From Albifimbria verrucaria (lineage: Eukaryota; Ascomycota; Sordariomycetes; Hypocreales; Stachybotryaceae), in contig JAHREC010000028.1 of assembly GCA_020081605.1 (NCBI GenBank), forward strand, positions 146,911 through 210,910: a DNA stretch of 64,000 bases, given 5' to 3'. Within the stretch, counting starts at the first letter, position 1. Each line of letters opens with the position of its first letter. A program made the position numbers and the translations under genes. Below, one piece after another: positions 11,401 through 22,232 of the stretch. The notes beneath the pieces were generated by a model. That model was not told where the DNA came from. It saw only the letters and a program-made list of their open reading frames with translations, and made no database searches.

Positions 11401-12906
11401 TCTTATGCAACTATGGGTTCGGATGTACGAATTTATTGAGCCGTTCTCGGACGATGTTCCACTGAAGAAGACACTATTGATACACGTGGTATCGCGGTAT
11501 CAATTATTAGGACCATTACGGGAAATTCTGCAATGCGCACATCACGATAGCGTCGATATTGATGGAGAAGACGAAAAGGGCCGGACGCCGCTCTCGTGGG
11601 CCGCCGCGAATGGGAACGAGGCCGTCGTGAAGCAGCTACTCGCGACAGGTAAGGTCGACATCAACGCTAAAGACGAAGATAACCAGACGCCGCTCTCGTG
11701 GGCCGCTGAGAGAGGGCATGCGGCCATCGTGAAGTTGCTACTCGCTACAGGGAAGGTCGATATTGATATCGAAGATAAATATGGCCGGACGCCGCTCTCG
11801 TGGGCCGCCGAGAATGGGCATGAGACCGTCGTAAAGCTACTACTCGCTACAGGGAAGGTTAATATTAATGGCAATGCTGAGGCTGGCATGATGCCGCTCT
11901 TGCGGGCCGCCATATATGGGCGCGAGGCCGTCGTGAAGCTGCTACTCGCTACAGGGAAGACTGATATCGATGCCAAAGATACGCCTGGTCGGACGCCGCT
12001 GTGGCACGCCGCCGAGAGAGGGCACGAGGCCGTCGTGAAGCTGCTACTCGCTACAAGCAAGGTCGATATCGACGCCAAAGATAATTCTGACCTAACGCCG
12101 CTCTCGATAGCCGCCAATGGTGGGCACGAGGCCGTCGTGAGGCTGCTACTCGCTACAGGCAAGGTCAATATAGACGCTAAAGATATGTATAGCCGGAGGC
12201 CGCTCTCGCGGGCCATTGAGAATAGGCATGCGGCTATTGTAAAGCTGCTTCTCGCTACAGGGAATGTAGATGTCAACGCCAAAGATCGCTTTCACCTGAG
12301 GCCGCTCTCGCAGGCTGTTGAGAAGGGTGTGCGGCCGTCGTTAAGTTGCTACTTGCTACAGGGAAGGCCGATATCGACGCCAAAGATGAGAGTGGCCAGA
12401 CGCCGCTCTTGCGGGCCGCCTGGTGTGCGGACGAGACTATCGTGAAGCTGCTACTTGCTACAGGCAAGGTCGATATCAACGCCAAAGATGATAATAGCCA
12501 GACGCCGCTCTCACGGGCCGCTAAGAGAGGGCACGAGGCCGTCGTGAAGCTGCTCCTCGCTACAGGGAAGATTAATATCAACACTAAAGATGACTATGGC
12601 ATGACGCCGCTTGGGTGGGCCGCCCAGTATGGGCACGAGACCATCGTGAAGCTACTACTCGCTACAGGCAAGGTCAATATCAACGCCAAAGATAATGATG
12701 GCCGGACGCCGCTCTCACGGGCCGCCCAGTATGGTGAGGAGGCCGTCGTGAAGCTGCTACTCGCGATAGGCGAGATCGATATCAACGCTGAAGATGGAAA
12801 GGGCCGGACGCCGCTCTCGTGGGCCGCCCAGTATGAGCACCAGGGCATCGTGAAGCTGCTACAAATTCATTGTAGTAACAATGTCTCAGAGTTGGCTTCA
12901 GAATGA
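8447..12906 (+). CDS. Lipase-like / NACHT / ankyrin-repeat NLR-type protein
   Basis: Order of parts: an N-terminal membrane segment (VASILVAVATICVYLWF); a Pro/Thr linker; FRVRGVP then DWDEQQL, a conserved lead-in; an alpha/beta-hydrolase domain with IIAISGLGGHAFGSF and nucleophile motif AHSLGG; a linker; a NACHT ATPase with P-loop GKPGSGKST and Walker B WLFVDALDE; a winged-helix-like region with QFIHQSVKDFF; and 13 ankyrin repeats. Introns are 8977-9021, 9323-9371 and 9657-9703. Seven places need one more base in a homopolymer to stay in frame: TT 8595, CCC 8686, CCCC 8952, GGGG 10399, GGGG 11351, GGG 12325, plus the joins they cause. No nonsense codon remains once they are restored. Fungal proteins of this design sense non-self and may trigger lipase-mediated or membrane-associated cell death; that role is inferred. 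Start could also be at 8501. Confidence 0.8.
11570..12865 (+). repeat. Thirteen 102-bp ankyrin repeats
   Basis: Units of 34 residues follow the pattern D..G.TPLSWAA..GHE.VVKLLLATGKV.I.AK. The block KLLLATGK and its DNA are almost invariant between units. The first four residues and the positions after AA vary most. Such strong similarity points to recent unit exchange or amplification. Confidence 0.9.
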
Positions 12907-13449
12907 AACACGATTCTCATGTTTTCATTCGGATTTGTCTTCAACCCAGGGGCCTGGGAGGTCATATACATGTATAGTTCTCATGATTATATTTCAACAA
13001 TTTCCTCGTTGGTTCCTTTTATTTGTCAGGAATTCTTTGCTACTTCAACATGGGCGGCGGGCTTACTAATCACTGTGGCCAACAACGACCAGCCTATGAA
13101 TATGATGAGCTAATGCATCGATGTACAGGCTGTTAAGCTCGATGTAGCACATCCAGCATATCGTGAGAATGCTGCAGCATTCGCTGGATGGGAATCTGAA
13201 TTGAGTTGACCGGGGTGCGTCGTCTTGGAGGAGCTAGCTAGAAATAGCGAGAGGACTAGTATGCTCCCTGAAAAGTAGGCTATAGACCCCACCTCATAAG
13301 TAGGAATTTGACGAAGATTTACTAAGTATCGTTAGGAATTGTATGACGATTTGATAAGTAGGTCTTTTATACCTCTGTATGAGCAACATCTTTTCCATTG
13401 GACCAGGTTTAAGAGCGTAACTCAATCATAGTACAAGAAGCTGCAGAGC
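12907..13449. other. Intergenic between the two NLR-type genes
   Basis: No gene recognised. Frames are short and of mixed composition. Confidence 0.5.
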
Positions 13450-13580
13450 ATGGCTCCGGAACCGTTGGTCATTCTTATCAGTACTCCGATGCTAGCCGGA
13501 TCCAATTGTTTTGTTGATTTGAAGGTACCGATCGACCTAGCGATGTTGTATATATCGAACGCAGTGATTGCAGGGTTCTA
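13450..13580 (+). pseudogene. Fragment related to 8102-8326, inverted partner
   Basis: The ATG at 13450 opens a frame with LVILISTPMLAGSN, then PIDLAMLYIS, and a stop shortly after. It mirrors the minus-strand fragment left of the ankyrin gene. The two copies are about 5.2 kb apart in opposite orientation. Confidence 0.55.
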
Positions 13581-13958
13581 AAATGATTATGTTTCCTGCC
13601 CCCACTATGGAACAGAGCACTTAGGCCGTATTTCCAGAATATTCCTCAACGCCGCTAGTCGAGAAATGTAAACTTCATAGCCGACTGCTCAACTTGGCTC
13701 ATCAGAATATTCTAGCACATGAGATTAATGCATATAATCAGGAGCTCCTTATAACCCTCCGAAGCAGAGCGATCATACGAAATAATATTTTGTATTGATC
13801 GGTGGAAGTTAAAAGATTTATACATTCGCTACATAGTATTGTAGTTTAAGTTAGCTTATCTGTATCTATACAGATTAAAGTGACCCTTCCAGATGGAGAC
13901 CCAATGAACAATCTACATCCTGAGATAGCGAAACTCTCTTGGGAGGTTGGTCGGAAGT
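13581..13958. other. No gene seen
   Basis: AT-rich spacer at the 3' side of the WD40 gene. Probably its 3' UTR and terminator region. Confidence 0.4.
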
Positions 13959-16900
13959 TCACCGGCAACCACATTGTCTCGCCCCGTCCCATGTAATCCA
14001 ACAGCGATCTTTATCCAGCCCGTATCCTGCTAGTATAGAGTTATGAACATGCAAAGGTATGTCGTGTGGCGGGCTCGATAAGCGAGTGCTCTCTATCATC
14101 AGAATTCCGGCATCTGTAGATAGGTGGAGACCATCTGAAGTAAATGATAGCCGAGATGTTTCTCCAGCATTGAAGATTTGTAGGCACTGGCCGGTCACCG
14201 CATCCCAGAGCCGAATAGTCTGATCCTTGGAGGCCGATGCGAGATGCTTTGCATTCGGTGAGAATGCCACCGCATGTACCGAGCTGCTATGGCCCTCCAG
14301 CGTCTGCATACACTGGCCAGTCGCCGCATCCCAGAGCCGGATAGTCTCATCACTTGAGGCTGATGCGAGATACTTTGCATCCGGCGAGAATACCACCGCG
14401 TTAACCGAGAGGGTATGACCCCTCAGCACCTGTATACAATGACCGGTCACCGCATCCCAGAGGCGGATAGTCTGATCCTTTGAGCCCGATGCGAGATGCT
14501 TTATATCCGGTGAGAATACCACCGTGTTTACCGTCCAGTCATGGCCCTTCAGCGTCTGCATACACTGGCCAGTCGCCGTATCCCAGAGCCGAATAGTGCA
14601 ATGCCATGAGGCCGATGCGAGATACTTTGCATCCGGCGAGAATACCACTAAGCTTACTGCTGCGCTATGACCCTCCAGTATCTGTATATACTGGCCGGTC
14701 ATCACATCCCAGAGCCGGATAGTCTCATCACTTGAGGCCGATGCGACATGCTTTCCATCTGGTGAGAACACCACCGCATTTACCGAGCTGCTATGGCCCT
14801 CCAGCATCTGCACACGCTCGCCGGTCGCCGCATCCCATAGCCGAATAGTCTCATCATTCGAGGCCGATGCAAGGTAGTTCCCATCCGGTGAGAACACCAC
14901 TGCGTTTACCCAGTAGCTATGGCCCTTCAGCGTCTGTATACAATGGCCGGTCGTTGTATCCCAAATCCGAACGGTATTACAAACGGATAATGCAAGGTGT
15001 TTCCCATCCGGTGAGAACACCACCGCGTTTACCCAGTCGCTATGGACCTTCAGCGTCTGCATACACTGGCCAGTCGCCGCATCCCAGAGCCGAACGGTTT
15101 TATCATCCGAGGCCGATGCTAGATACTTCCCATCTGGCGAGAACACCACTACTTTTACCGACTCGCTATGGCCCTCCAGCGTCTGCACACGCTCGCCGGT
15201 CGCCGCATCCCAGAGCCGAACAGTCTTATCATCCGAGGCCGATGCGAGATGCTTCGCATCCTGTGAGAACACTATCGCTTTTACCGATCCACTGTGGCCC
15301 TCCAGTGTTTGTATATATTGGTCAGTCGCCGCATCCCAGACCCAAACGGTTGCATCATTCGAGGTCGATACGAGATGCTTCGCATCCGGTAAGAACACCA
15401 CCGCATTTAACGACTTAGTATAGCCCTCCAGTGTCTGTATATACTGGCCAGTCGCCGCATCCCAGATCCGAATTGTCGCATCATCCGAGGCCGATGCGAG
15501 ATACTTTGCATCCTGTGAGAATATTACTATATTTACCGAACCGCTATGGCCCTTCAGCGTCTGTATGTATTGGCCGGTCGCCGCATCCCAGAGCCGAATG
15601 GTATTATCATGCGAGGCCGATGCAAGATACTTTGCATCCGGCGAGAACACCACCGCATGTACCGAGCTGCTATGGCCCTCCAGCGTCTGTATGCATTGGC
15701 CAGTCGCCGCATCCCAGATCCGAACTGTCGCATCATTCGAGGCCGATGCGAGATACTTTGCATCCGGTGAGAAGACCGCCGACCTTACCGACTTGCTGTG
15801 GCCTTCCAGCGTTTGGAGACATGAATCCCAGTTCTGGTCTAAACTCCCAGCAATAGACAACCAATCCCATCGACTCGCTAGGAAGACCTTTCGTAAATGG
15901 CTTTTAAGTGGTAAGAAGGCAATAAGAGCGTAGATCTGAAGTGGGTAAGAGTTAATAGTCGATAGGTAGGAAAGGCTAAACCGGATAGCATCATCAAGTA
16001 ATATTAACCCTTCTTTGTCTTTCCGGGGCTTGTATAGCAATGAGTACATTTTGCTGTTCAATTAAGCAAGACAGAACGCACCTGTAAAATAGAACGCAAT
16101 GTTCGCAGAATTCCAAGGCTGTCCGAGGCCCGCCCTACTAGACTCAGTGCTTCGATCCAATGTAGCAGGTGGCTGGAGAGGAATAGGTAAAGTTCATCAC
16201 CTGAAATATGTATCTCCCCTTTCTTTAGGTGATCAACCCAGTAAAGACAGGCATACTCAAGCTCTGACGGAATGCGGTCGGCTATTCTTTGCTTATCTAT
16301 ATCGGATCGAGCAATTCCTGGGGTTCGCAAATTGCACATATCCCTTCGAAGGTTTTCCTTCATGACGCGGAGGCAATGGACCACTATATTCTGATGCATC
16401 TGCTTCTCGTCTATCCAAAGCGGTGTTTTAGTTTGTGTCTCGGGATCAACTAAGAAATCCCGAAAAGATAGATGAAACAGGCGTATGGGATCCTTTGACG
16501 AAATAGGAACCTGCAAAACTGAATGAAGCATCTTCAGTTGATCGACAATGATGGCTTGTGGGATATTTAGCAATCCCTCTAGAGCCGAGCTCGAAAGAGG
16601 GCCCTCAAGAGTAATAATGATGCCGATAAGCTTTCGAAGCTGCTGAATGACTTCCTCTCTCTTTCGTTCCGATTGAATGCCGACGATTTGTCGATTCAAT
16701 ATTGGCAAGTACGTCGCATCGAGGCCGGGTGTAGCACTCTTGCCCTTGTACGCTAGAATCTCCTCGAGAAGCCTGTCAGGGTGGCCATGACTGGGCTCGG
16801 AGATGAATCGGCAAGCCGTTGCGGCCGAGATAAAAAGTGGCTTTGCAAGATCCACCAAAGTCTTCATCCTCAACTCGCCCGGCCAGTCCGAAGGTAGCCG

Positions 16901-18170
16901 TGCTTCCACCACCGCTAGATTATAATCACCCCGTATCGATCGAAACTCGTGTTCTAGAAATATCGAGATATCATGTTCAATTATTTCGGGTTTGATTTCG
17001 TGGAGAATGAAATCTCGGTAGCTGCCCTGCGCCTTTGCAAAACCAAGGCGGATCGGCAGATCTGGCCTGCTTGTCATGAAGACTTTCAGCCAAGGTATAT
17101 GTTGAGACTGTATGCGCGTAAAGAGAGTAATAATGGTTCTAATCCTGTCATCACCCTCACATTCATCCAGCGCATCCACAATGATAACGAGTGGACCTGA
17201 CAAGGTGATCTTCGACAAGGGCTCAAAGATCAGCTTCTGGAACTGCTCCTGGATGGCTGAGCCTGGTATCGTGGAGTCTGTCTGGATTGTCTTCATAAGA
17301 ATTGGCACCACCTTTGGCTCTTTATCTGCCAGCTGGCGGGCTATCGTCGTCATAAACTTGGTGGCATTTCCCCGATCAGCCTCTCCTCTCTTGAAGAAGA
17401 AGCTGGCACCGAGGTGATTTGTCTCAGAGAGCGAGCGTGCGATGGTCCGCAATATAGTCGACTTTCCCGTTCCAGCCATACCATTCAACCAAAATAGTGC
17501 TTTGGCGTTAGGATCATCAATCCATGCCGATATCTGGTCGAGGAGCTCCACCCGCGTATTCTCAAGGCAAATCGGGTTCGACTCTTCGTCATGCGAGTTA
17601 AACGAGGCGCCTTTAGCGACAGGAAGCCGATCAAGCACAACGACTTGATCAGTATTCAAGCAAATGGCACTATCAAACGTTTCTATTAGCTCGAACGGCA
17701 AGTTTTACGAGGATAGCTATATCCCACAGATGATCTTGCTGTAATACCAGGGAAAGTGTCTGCGTGTAGCGTGTAATATTCTCGACATCCTTGTCCACCT
17801 CTTGGCTGCTGAGAGGCCATCGTAAGGCAGTAAGTCCAAGGCGAGCCTTGAACTTGTGCCGTGTTCGTGCTAGACGAAGCTTCTGGTCGAGTCTTTCAAG
17901 CTTCTTCTCCAATGTCCGAAGCTTCTCTAAGCTATCTTTAAGCCCAGCTTCCAGCCTTTGCGAGCTCTTCAGCCTAGCGGAATGAGGACCGTTAAGCAGG
18001 CCTTTGATGTCTTCTGCAATCGCGTGGAGATTGTTGGCCTCCTGCAGAAGTCGCCGCACGTCATTTTCAGCATTCTTAACGTCTTTGATGTATTGGGAGC
18101 ATATCGAAGCGATCTTGGCCGATATGTCGACGACGGCGATAACGCTAGCCGCGACGCTTAGCCCTTCCAT
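13959..18170 (-). CDS. Helo-like / NACHT / WD40 NLR-type protein
   Basis: The ATG at 18170 starts a Helo-like N-terminal domain (LSVAASVIAVVDISAKIASI, then long helices with heptads). An intron of 58 nt (17727-17670, GTGGGA..GATAG) restores the family sequence LSLVLQQDHL then ICLNTDQ..VLDRLPVAKGASF. The NACHT follows with FWLNGMAGTGKST and Walker B VIIVDALDECEG, then a helical region. The frame breaks at AA 16060-16061 (TT on the coding strand), where one more T joins it to the propeller part. Thirteen WD repeats and a degenerate fourteenth suggest two seven-bladed propellers. Helo-like domains in related fungal proteins are thought to execute membrane-damaging cell death. The gene converges on the ankyrin NLR gene, tail to tail. 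Confidence 0.85.
14190..15824 (-). repeat. Thirteen 126-bp WD40 repeats
   Basis: Units of 42 residues follow C.QTLEGHS.SV.AVVFSPDAKYLASAS.D.TIRLWDAATGQ. The framework is nearly constant. Variation concentrates at the three residues after GH, the residue after V, and two residues flanking the SD/ND pair. One unit lacks a residue (the one with LALSV). This is the pattern described for hypervariable HET-D/E/R type repeats. Confidence 0.9.
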
Positions 18171-18640
18171 GACGGAATGGCATGGTAAGTTTGAGGTTCT
18201 TGCTTAAGCTTGAGACTTGTGACGACGAGCCAGCTTTGGCGGGGTAAGCTAGGCAACAGCGAGAAATGGGTTGATCCACTACGCGGCCGTAACTTTTCAT
18301 GATTGGTACGACAGAAGACCCTCAGCCGTATCACGTGCAGCATAGACAGCCACGGTGCCACGTGTCGTCGTCCTTCATGCAAGTCTTGCATGCAGGTCAT
18401 CCTCGCATGCGGCTGACTATAGTCGCTGGGATTCTCCGGATGCTGCGCTCGGTGCAAAGGATCGTCTGGACGACGGAGTAGAGCACAACCCTTGGGAGTT
18501 AGTCGCGGGGCCATTAGGGAATAAAGCACTTTGGAGTCGATGCCGAAGCGTATGTTGAAGGGGGCAGAAGTGGCCACCTATCAACTTTCAGATGATTGAC
18601 CAATGTTCATGTCTGAGGCACCAATTTAATTGTTAATGCT
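18171..18640. other. Upstream region of the WD40 NLR gene
   Basis: No gene recognised; probably contains its promoter. An inverted GCATG-rich patch near 18385-18410 is the only visible oddity. Confidence 0.4.
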
Positions 18641-18654
18641 CCACTGACCCGGGT

Positions 18655-19850
18655 ACTTCCAGAGGCAGACTATGCACTGTGCCTGCGCCACGCGGGCCCA
18701 AAAATGGACCAATTTAGAAACAGCTAAAGTTTAGATTGGCGGACGCTGAACCTGAACCTCGTAGGCGTGGCTGTCAGTAGCTCTTGTCGGAACGATGTAG
18801 TAGGTGTAGGAGGGGTGGTGCAGTTCCCACGGCATCTGAGGGAAGTCTCGGGAGATGAAACGCTCGCCTTCACCCTCGGCCCGAGGACGGAGCAGAATCC
18901 GCATACCAGAGAGTTGGCGGCAATAACATACGCGACGCGAAAGATGCTACCGGATATTTGCAACCACCACATCATCCTTTATACACGCAACAAAGGCGCG
19001 ATGCTTACGATCCAACAACCTCGACAACCGGCGGGCCAGGAGTATATCCGCTGTATTTATGATGCAATAGAAACATTGAAAGAGCGGGGAAACAAGATAT
19101 CTATTCGGTGGCTCTCGTCCGATGATGAGAGTGAACTGCTGCATAGGGCAAAAGAAGAAGCACGGAATATGACGAAGGAAGGCTCCGTGCCGCGGGCACA
19201 GTTTCCGGCGACACGGTCAACGACTCTGAACCTAGCGAGATCAAGCTTGCCTGTCGATAAGATCCTACCAGAAAAGGTCGGTAAACACTCCAAGAGGATC
19301 GACAAGGCTCTACCCGGAAAGCACACGAAGAAGCTGTATGACTCGCTCAGGCGAAGTGAGGCAAGTGTACTTGTTCAGATGAGAACAGGCATGGCTAAAC
19401 TGAACTCATACCTCTATCGAATCCGAGCGGCGACGTCAGTGCAATATGCCTGCGGATGCGGACCTGAAACGATTGAGCATTTCCTATCTACCTGCATAAG
19501 ATGGACAGCACAACGCATGATATTGCTGCAAGCTACAAGCACACACACGGGGAGTTTATCCTACTTTCTTGGAGGAAAAGCTGCGAATGATGGGGACGAT
19601 TGGACACCGGATCTGCTCGCAGTGAAGGTAGCGATCAAGTTTGCAATCACGACGGGGCGACTGGACGCCAACTAGAACCTTGGGGAGGGCAACTCCATTA
19701 ACCAACTCCCTTATTAAATACCGTTCACCTCGTCAACAGCAGGCGTCCTGCCACTGTACACTCATTCAGATCATCAGTGTCTTCAGCTGCAGACAAGGGT
19801 GTCCTCGGGACTTCGCAGGCTCTGGAAAAATCATACCCGTTAAGTCCTAA
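18655..19850 (+). mobile_element. 5'-truncated LINE (non-LTR) retrotransposon, RNase H end
   Basis: The long frame 18767-19675 shows the C-terminal part of a fungal LINE polyprotein: TLGPRTEQNPHTRELAAITY (RNase H region with its Glu), a helical linker, then SLRRSEASVLVQMRTGMAKL, RIRAATSVQYACGCGPETI with the terminal Cys/His knuckle EHFLSTCIRW, and a tail FLGG..ANDGDDWTPDLLA. Just upstream, in another frame, 18655-18720 still reads LPEADYALCLRHAGPKMDQF, so the coding part is longer but frameshifted. The reverse transcriptase core is absent. The stretch to about 19850 may be its 3' UTR. No poly-A and no target-site duplication was identified. Confidence 0.75.
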
Positions 19851-19975
19851 CCATGAGAATGCCTACCGTTTTGCAAATATGTTGCAACGGGGGTATGTGT
19901 CCCCTTTATCCCCAAAAGAATCTCACGTACCTTCGGAACCCAACGCTATGATCGAGTTGGCCCGGCCCAACGAAA

Positions 19976-20988
19976 CTAAGTCCACGACGGAAACTCACGC
20001 CACTGTGGTATCGGGTTCGACGTTTGGTGATACCAGCAGAGCGAGGCCGTCAAATATATTTCCACGGTTTTGTCGTCAGTGCTGTCCAAAGCAACATATG
20101 GAACTCCACACAGTTGCAAAGTAGGATGCAAGCTGTATCTTTCCAGAAACCGCAGCGCTCCAGAAAATGCATTCTGAGAGTCGGAATCGTACTTCAGATC
20201 GCATGAGCAGTAATTTCCTGCAAACTTGCAAAACTCATAATGTCTGTGCTGAAGTGTTTTTCGCGTCTCACGGTTTTCAACGTGTATTGTCTCACGCTCT
20301 TTTAGGTACCCGCCGTTCCAAAACTTCTTAGATATTGTCCGGCCCGTAAATGAGTTCATGAGAAAGCTGCCTGCTTTCTAAAAACGACTAAAGTCGATTT
20401 TTTCTGCGTTCTCGATGAACTCTAAGTCACCAATGGACTCACTCCAACTGACTTCCATGTATTCAAAATAAGTCTGATTTTTGGTGAATACCAGCTTCCT
20501 TGGTGACAAACGTGCCTCTTGGAAGGTCCACCCTCAGGTCCACCATTTTGATTTTGAAATGTTACTATAGGATCCAGGCCGGTACTGAGAATTGCGAAAT
20601 CTGAAAGTTCAATAACCTGCTGATTGGATCTCTTGAGTCACCCTATCCTGGGCAGACTCTGATCCTCGTTCGTCTCGAATGCGGCAATGATAGGAACCTC
20701 GGCTCCTCGATCTATCAAGCCCATATTGTTGATATTGTCGAATTTCTCGAGCTCATTCTGTTGGTCGATCCAATACTTATCGACCCGAATGTATCGATAT
20801 CCAAGGGTTTTAGCAACTGTAATAGTATCACTCAATAATGGCGGAATAGGCGATGGAAGCTGGAGTGACGGGAATAGTGGGTGATTGTTGGACAAAACTG
20901 CTCTCTGCATTCCCCAAACGTGGCTCAATGTAACCCATGTCATGGAAGGGGTCGCTGATATGATCTTCAGAGTTTCACAATCAATCAA
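19976..20988 (-). pseudogene. HET-domain (heterokaryon incompatibility) pseudogene
   Basis: On the minus strand the HET landmarks appear in order but in changing frames with stops. First TWVTLSHVWGMQ, then YRYIRVDKYWIDQQN, then GAEVPIIAAFE. Next come the GWTFQEA-type element (here WTFQEARLSPRKLVFT) and TYFEYMEVSWSES. Last is the downstream region LKYDSDSQNAFSGALRFLER..GVPYV and ASLCWYHQTS..EFPSWT. Stop codons interrupt at least twice (after SLPRIG and after FSRF). The C-terminal end is lost where the LINE-side sequence begins. It is a dead relative of fungal allorecognition genes. Confidence 0.8.
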
Positions 20989-21003
20989 TCAATCAATCAA
21001 TCA
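20978..21003. repeat. ATCA microsatellite
   Basis: About six tandem copies of the tetranucleotide AATC at the 5' edge of the HET remnant. Confidence 0.9.
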
Positions 21004-21125
21004 CTTAATTTCATAGTTAAGGTTGTCTGAGATGATCCACGACACGATTCTGAGACAACACGCAGCCTAAAGAGACCTTGTACAGTTCCCTTTAGATAGA
21101 TAACTACAAACCCGGAGTCATTACC

Positions 21126-21990
21126 ATGAGAAATTATGGGGATGGGATGTTCTGGCAAAAGATCGCACTCCTTGCTAACCTTTGGGCTCCGGAAAAGACC
21201 CTTGACGATTTGAACGATGAGGATAGAAAAAGCGGTTACAACACTGGTAATGATGATGAAAGCGATGATGAGGATGAAAGTAGCCGTCTTTGGATAGAGA
21301 GAAAACCCAATGCACGCTGTTTAGGGCCTGGTCAACACTGGGCTTCCGCACGGATGACCCGGATCCTACGCCGCATAAGTCTCGAAGGATGCCAGCAAGA
21401 AACAACTACCAGTAGTTGGAGACATCTCTCAATCGCAATCAGATGGCGTGACTTTTATACCGGCATGACAGCCCATATTGCTCTAGTCAGAGCAACATAT
21501 GGAAATAGGGCAGCGACAGCGATGGCGAAACGGAGCTGCATAACATCTGGGATGCTCAAGCGTGCCACTCATCCCTTGACTGCGGGCTATAAATACGACA
21601 GGCTCATCACAGAAGGATGCCTTGAGACGAATGAACGGCGTGTCAGCTTCCGATTCATCAGTGAGGAGTGGCATCGTCTCTTTGGGTTCCCATCCGAGTC
21701 AACGGGTTTGGAGAAGTTCTCACTCCAAGACGTAAATGGAAAACATCATCTCTGCATTGCGAGGCGATGAAGAACCTATAGCTGAGACGACGGAGGACCC
21801 TTCGGCGAATCAACATCGACCAGGAGCTGTGTCGTCTATGCGGAGACCATGCCCAGTGTCACGGCAAACGACGGGAAGCAGTCGACGCGATCATGATAAA
21901 CAAAGCCCTATCCTCGTGGTCATGGAAACGGGGGTTGGAACGAGCCTCTGTTTCATGCTGCCCGTGGCCAGCTGCCCTACTGTACCAAGT
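21126..21990 (+). pseudogene. RecQ/telomere-linked-helicase-like remnant
   Basis: A 214-residue frame (21126-21770) carries an acidic linker and a region resembling the segment that precedes the ATPase in fungal RecQ-type orphan helicases (GQHWASARMTRIL, then SSWRHLSIAIRWRDF). A following frame has KRREAVDAIM then SPILVVMETGVGTSLCFMLP. The latter is a helicase motif I with Walker A altered: E and T stand where G and K are expected (GTGVGKS in the family). The similarity ends near 21990, before the rest of the helicase. Truncated, frameshifted and lacking the P-loop lysine: not functional. Confidence 0.6.
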
Positions 21991-22232
21991 GTCGCTTGTA
22001 ATGTATTAAATTCCACACTTTTCGTCCGTGCGTCTTCCACCATATGCTCATACACTGACCAAATGAATATACCGGAAATGGCTAGGTCAAAGACCATGCC
22101 GGAAATAACTAAAGAAGCCTCGAGTGCATGAGTGTCAGTACCTAGTTTAAACCTAGTTCTCAATGGATAAAAATAAACAGAGTCCCCGAGGATGAGGAAA
22201 GTGGGCGCGAGCAATGTAAAAGAAATATCCAA
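21990..22232 (-). pseudogene. Membrane-protein fragment
   Basis: The minus strand encodes hydrophobic segments FTLLAPTFLILGDSVYF and SLVISGMVFDLAISGIFIW followed by a charged stretch. The LLAP..  motif and spacing recall RTA1-like lipid-translocation proteins, but this is weak. The frame runs into the back of the helicase remnant, so the fragment is truncated at the junction. Confidence 0.35.

Noticed and set aside
11542..12584. Long minus-strand frames inside the ankyrin region
   Set aside because: Antisense shadow of the 102-bp ankyrin units, with no family support.
14867..15856. Long plus-strand frames rich in HP, RA and PS
   Set aside because: They are the antisense of the WD40 repeat array; periodicity follows the 126-bp unit.
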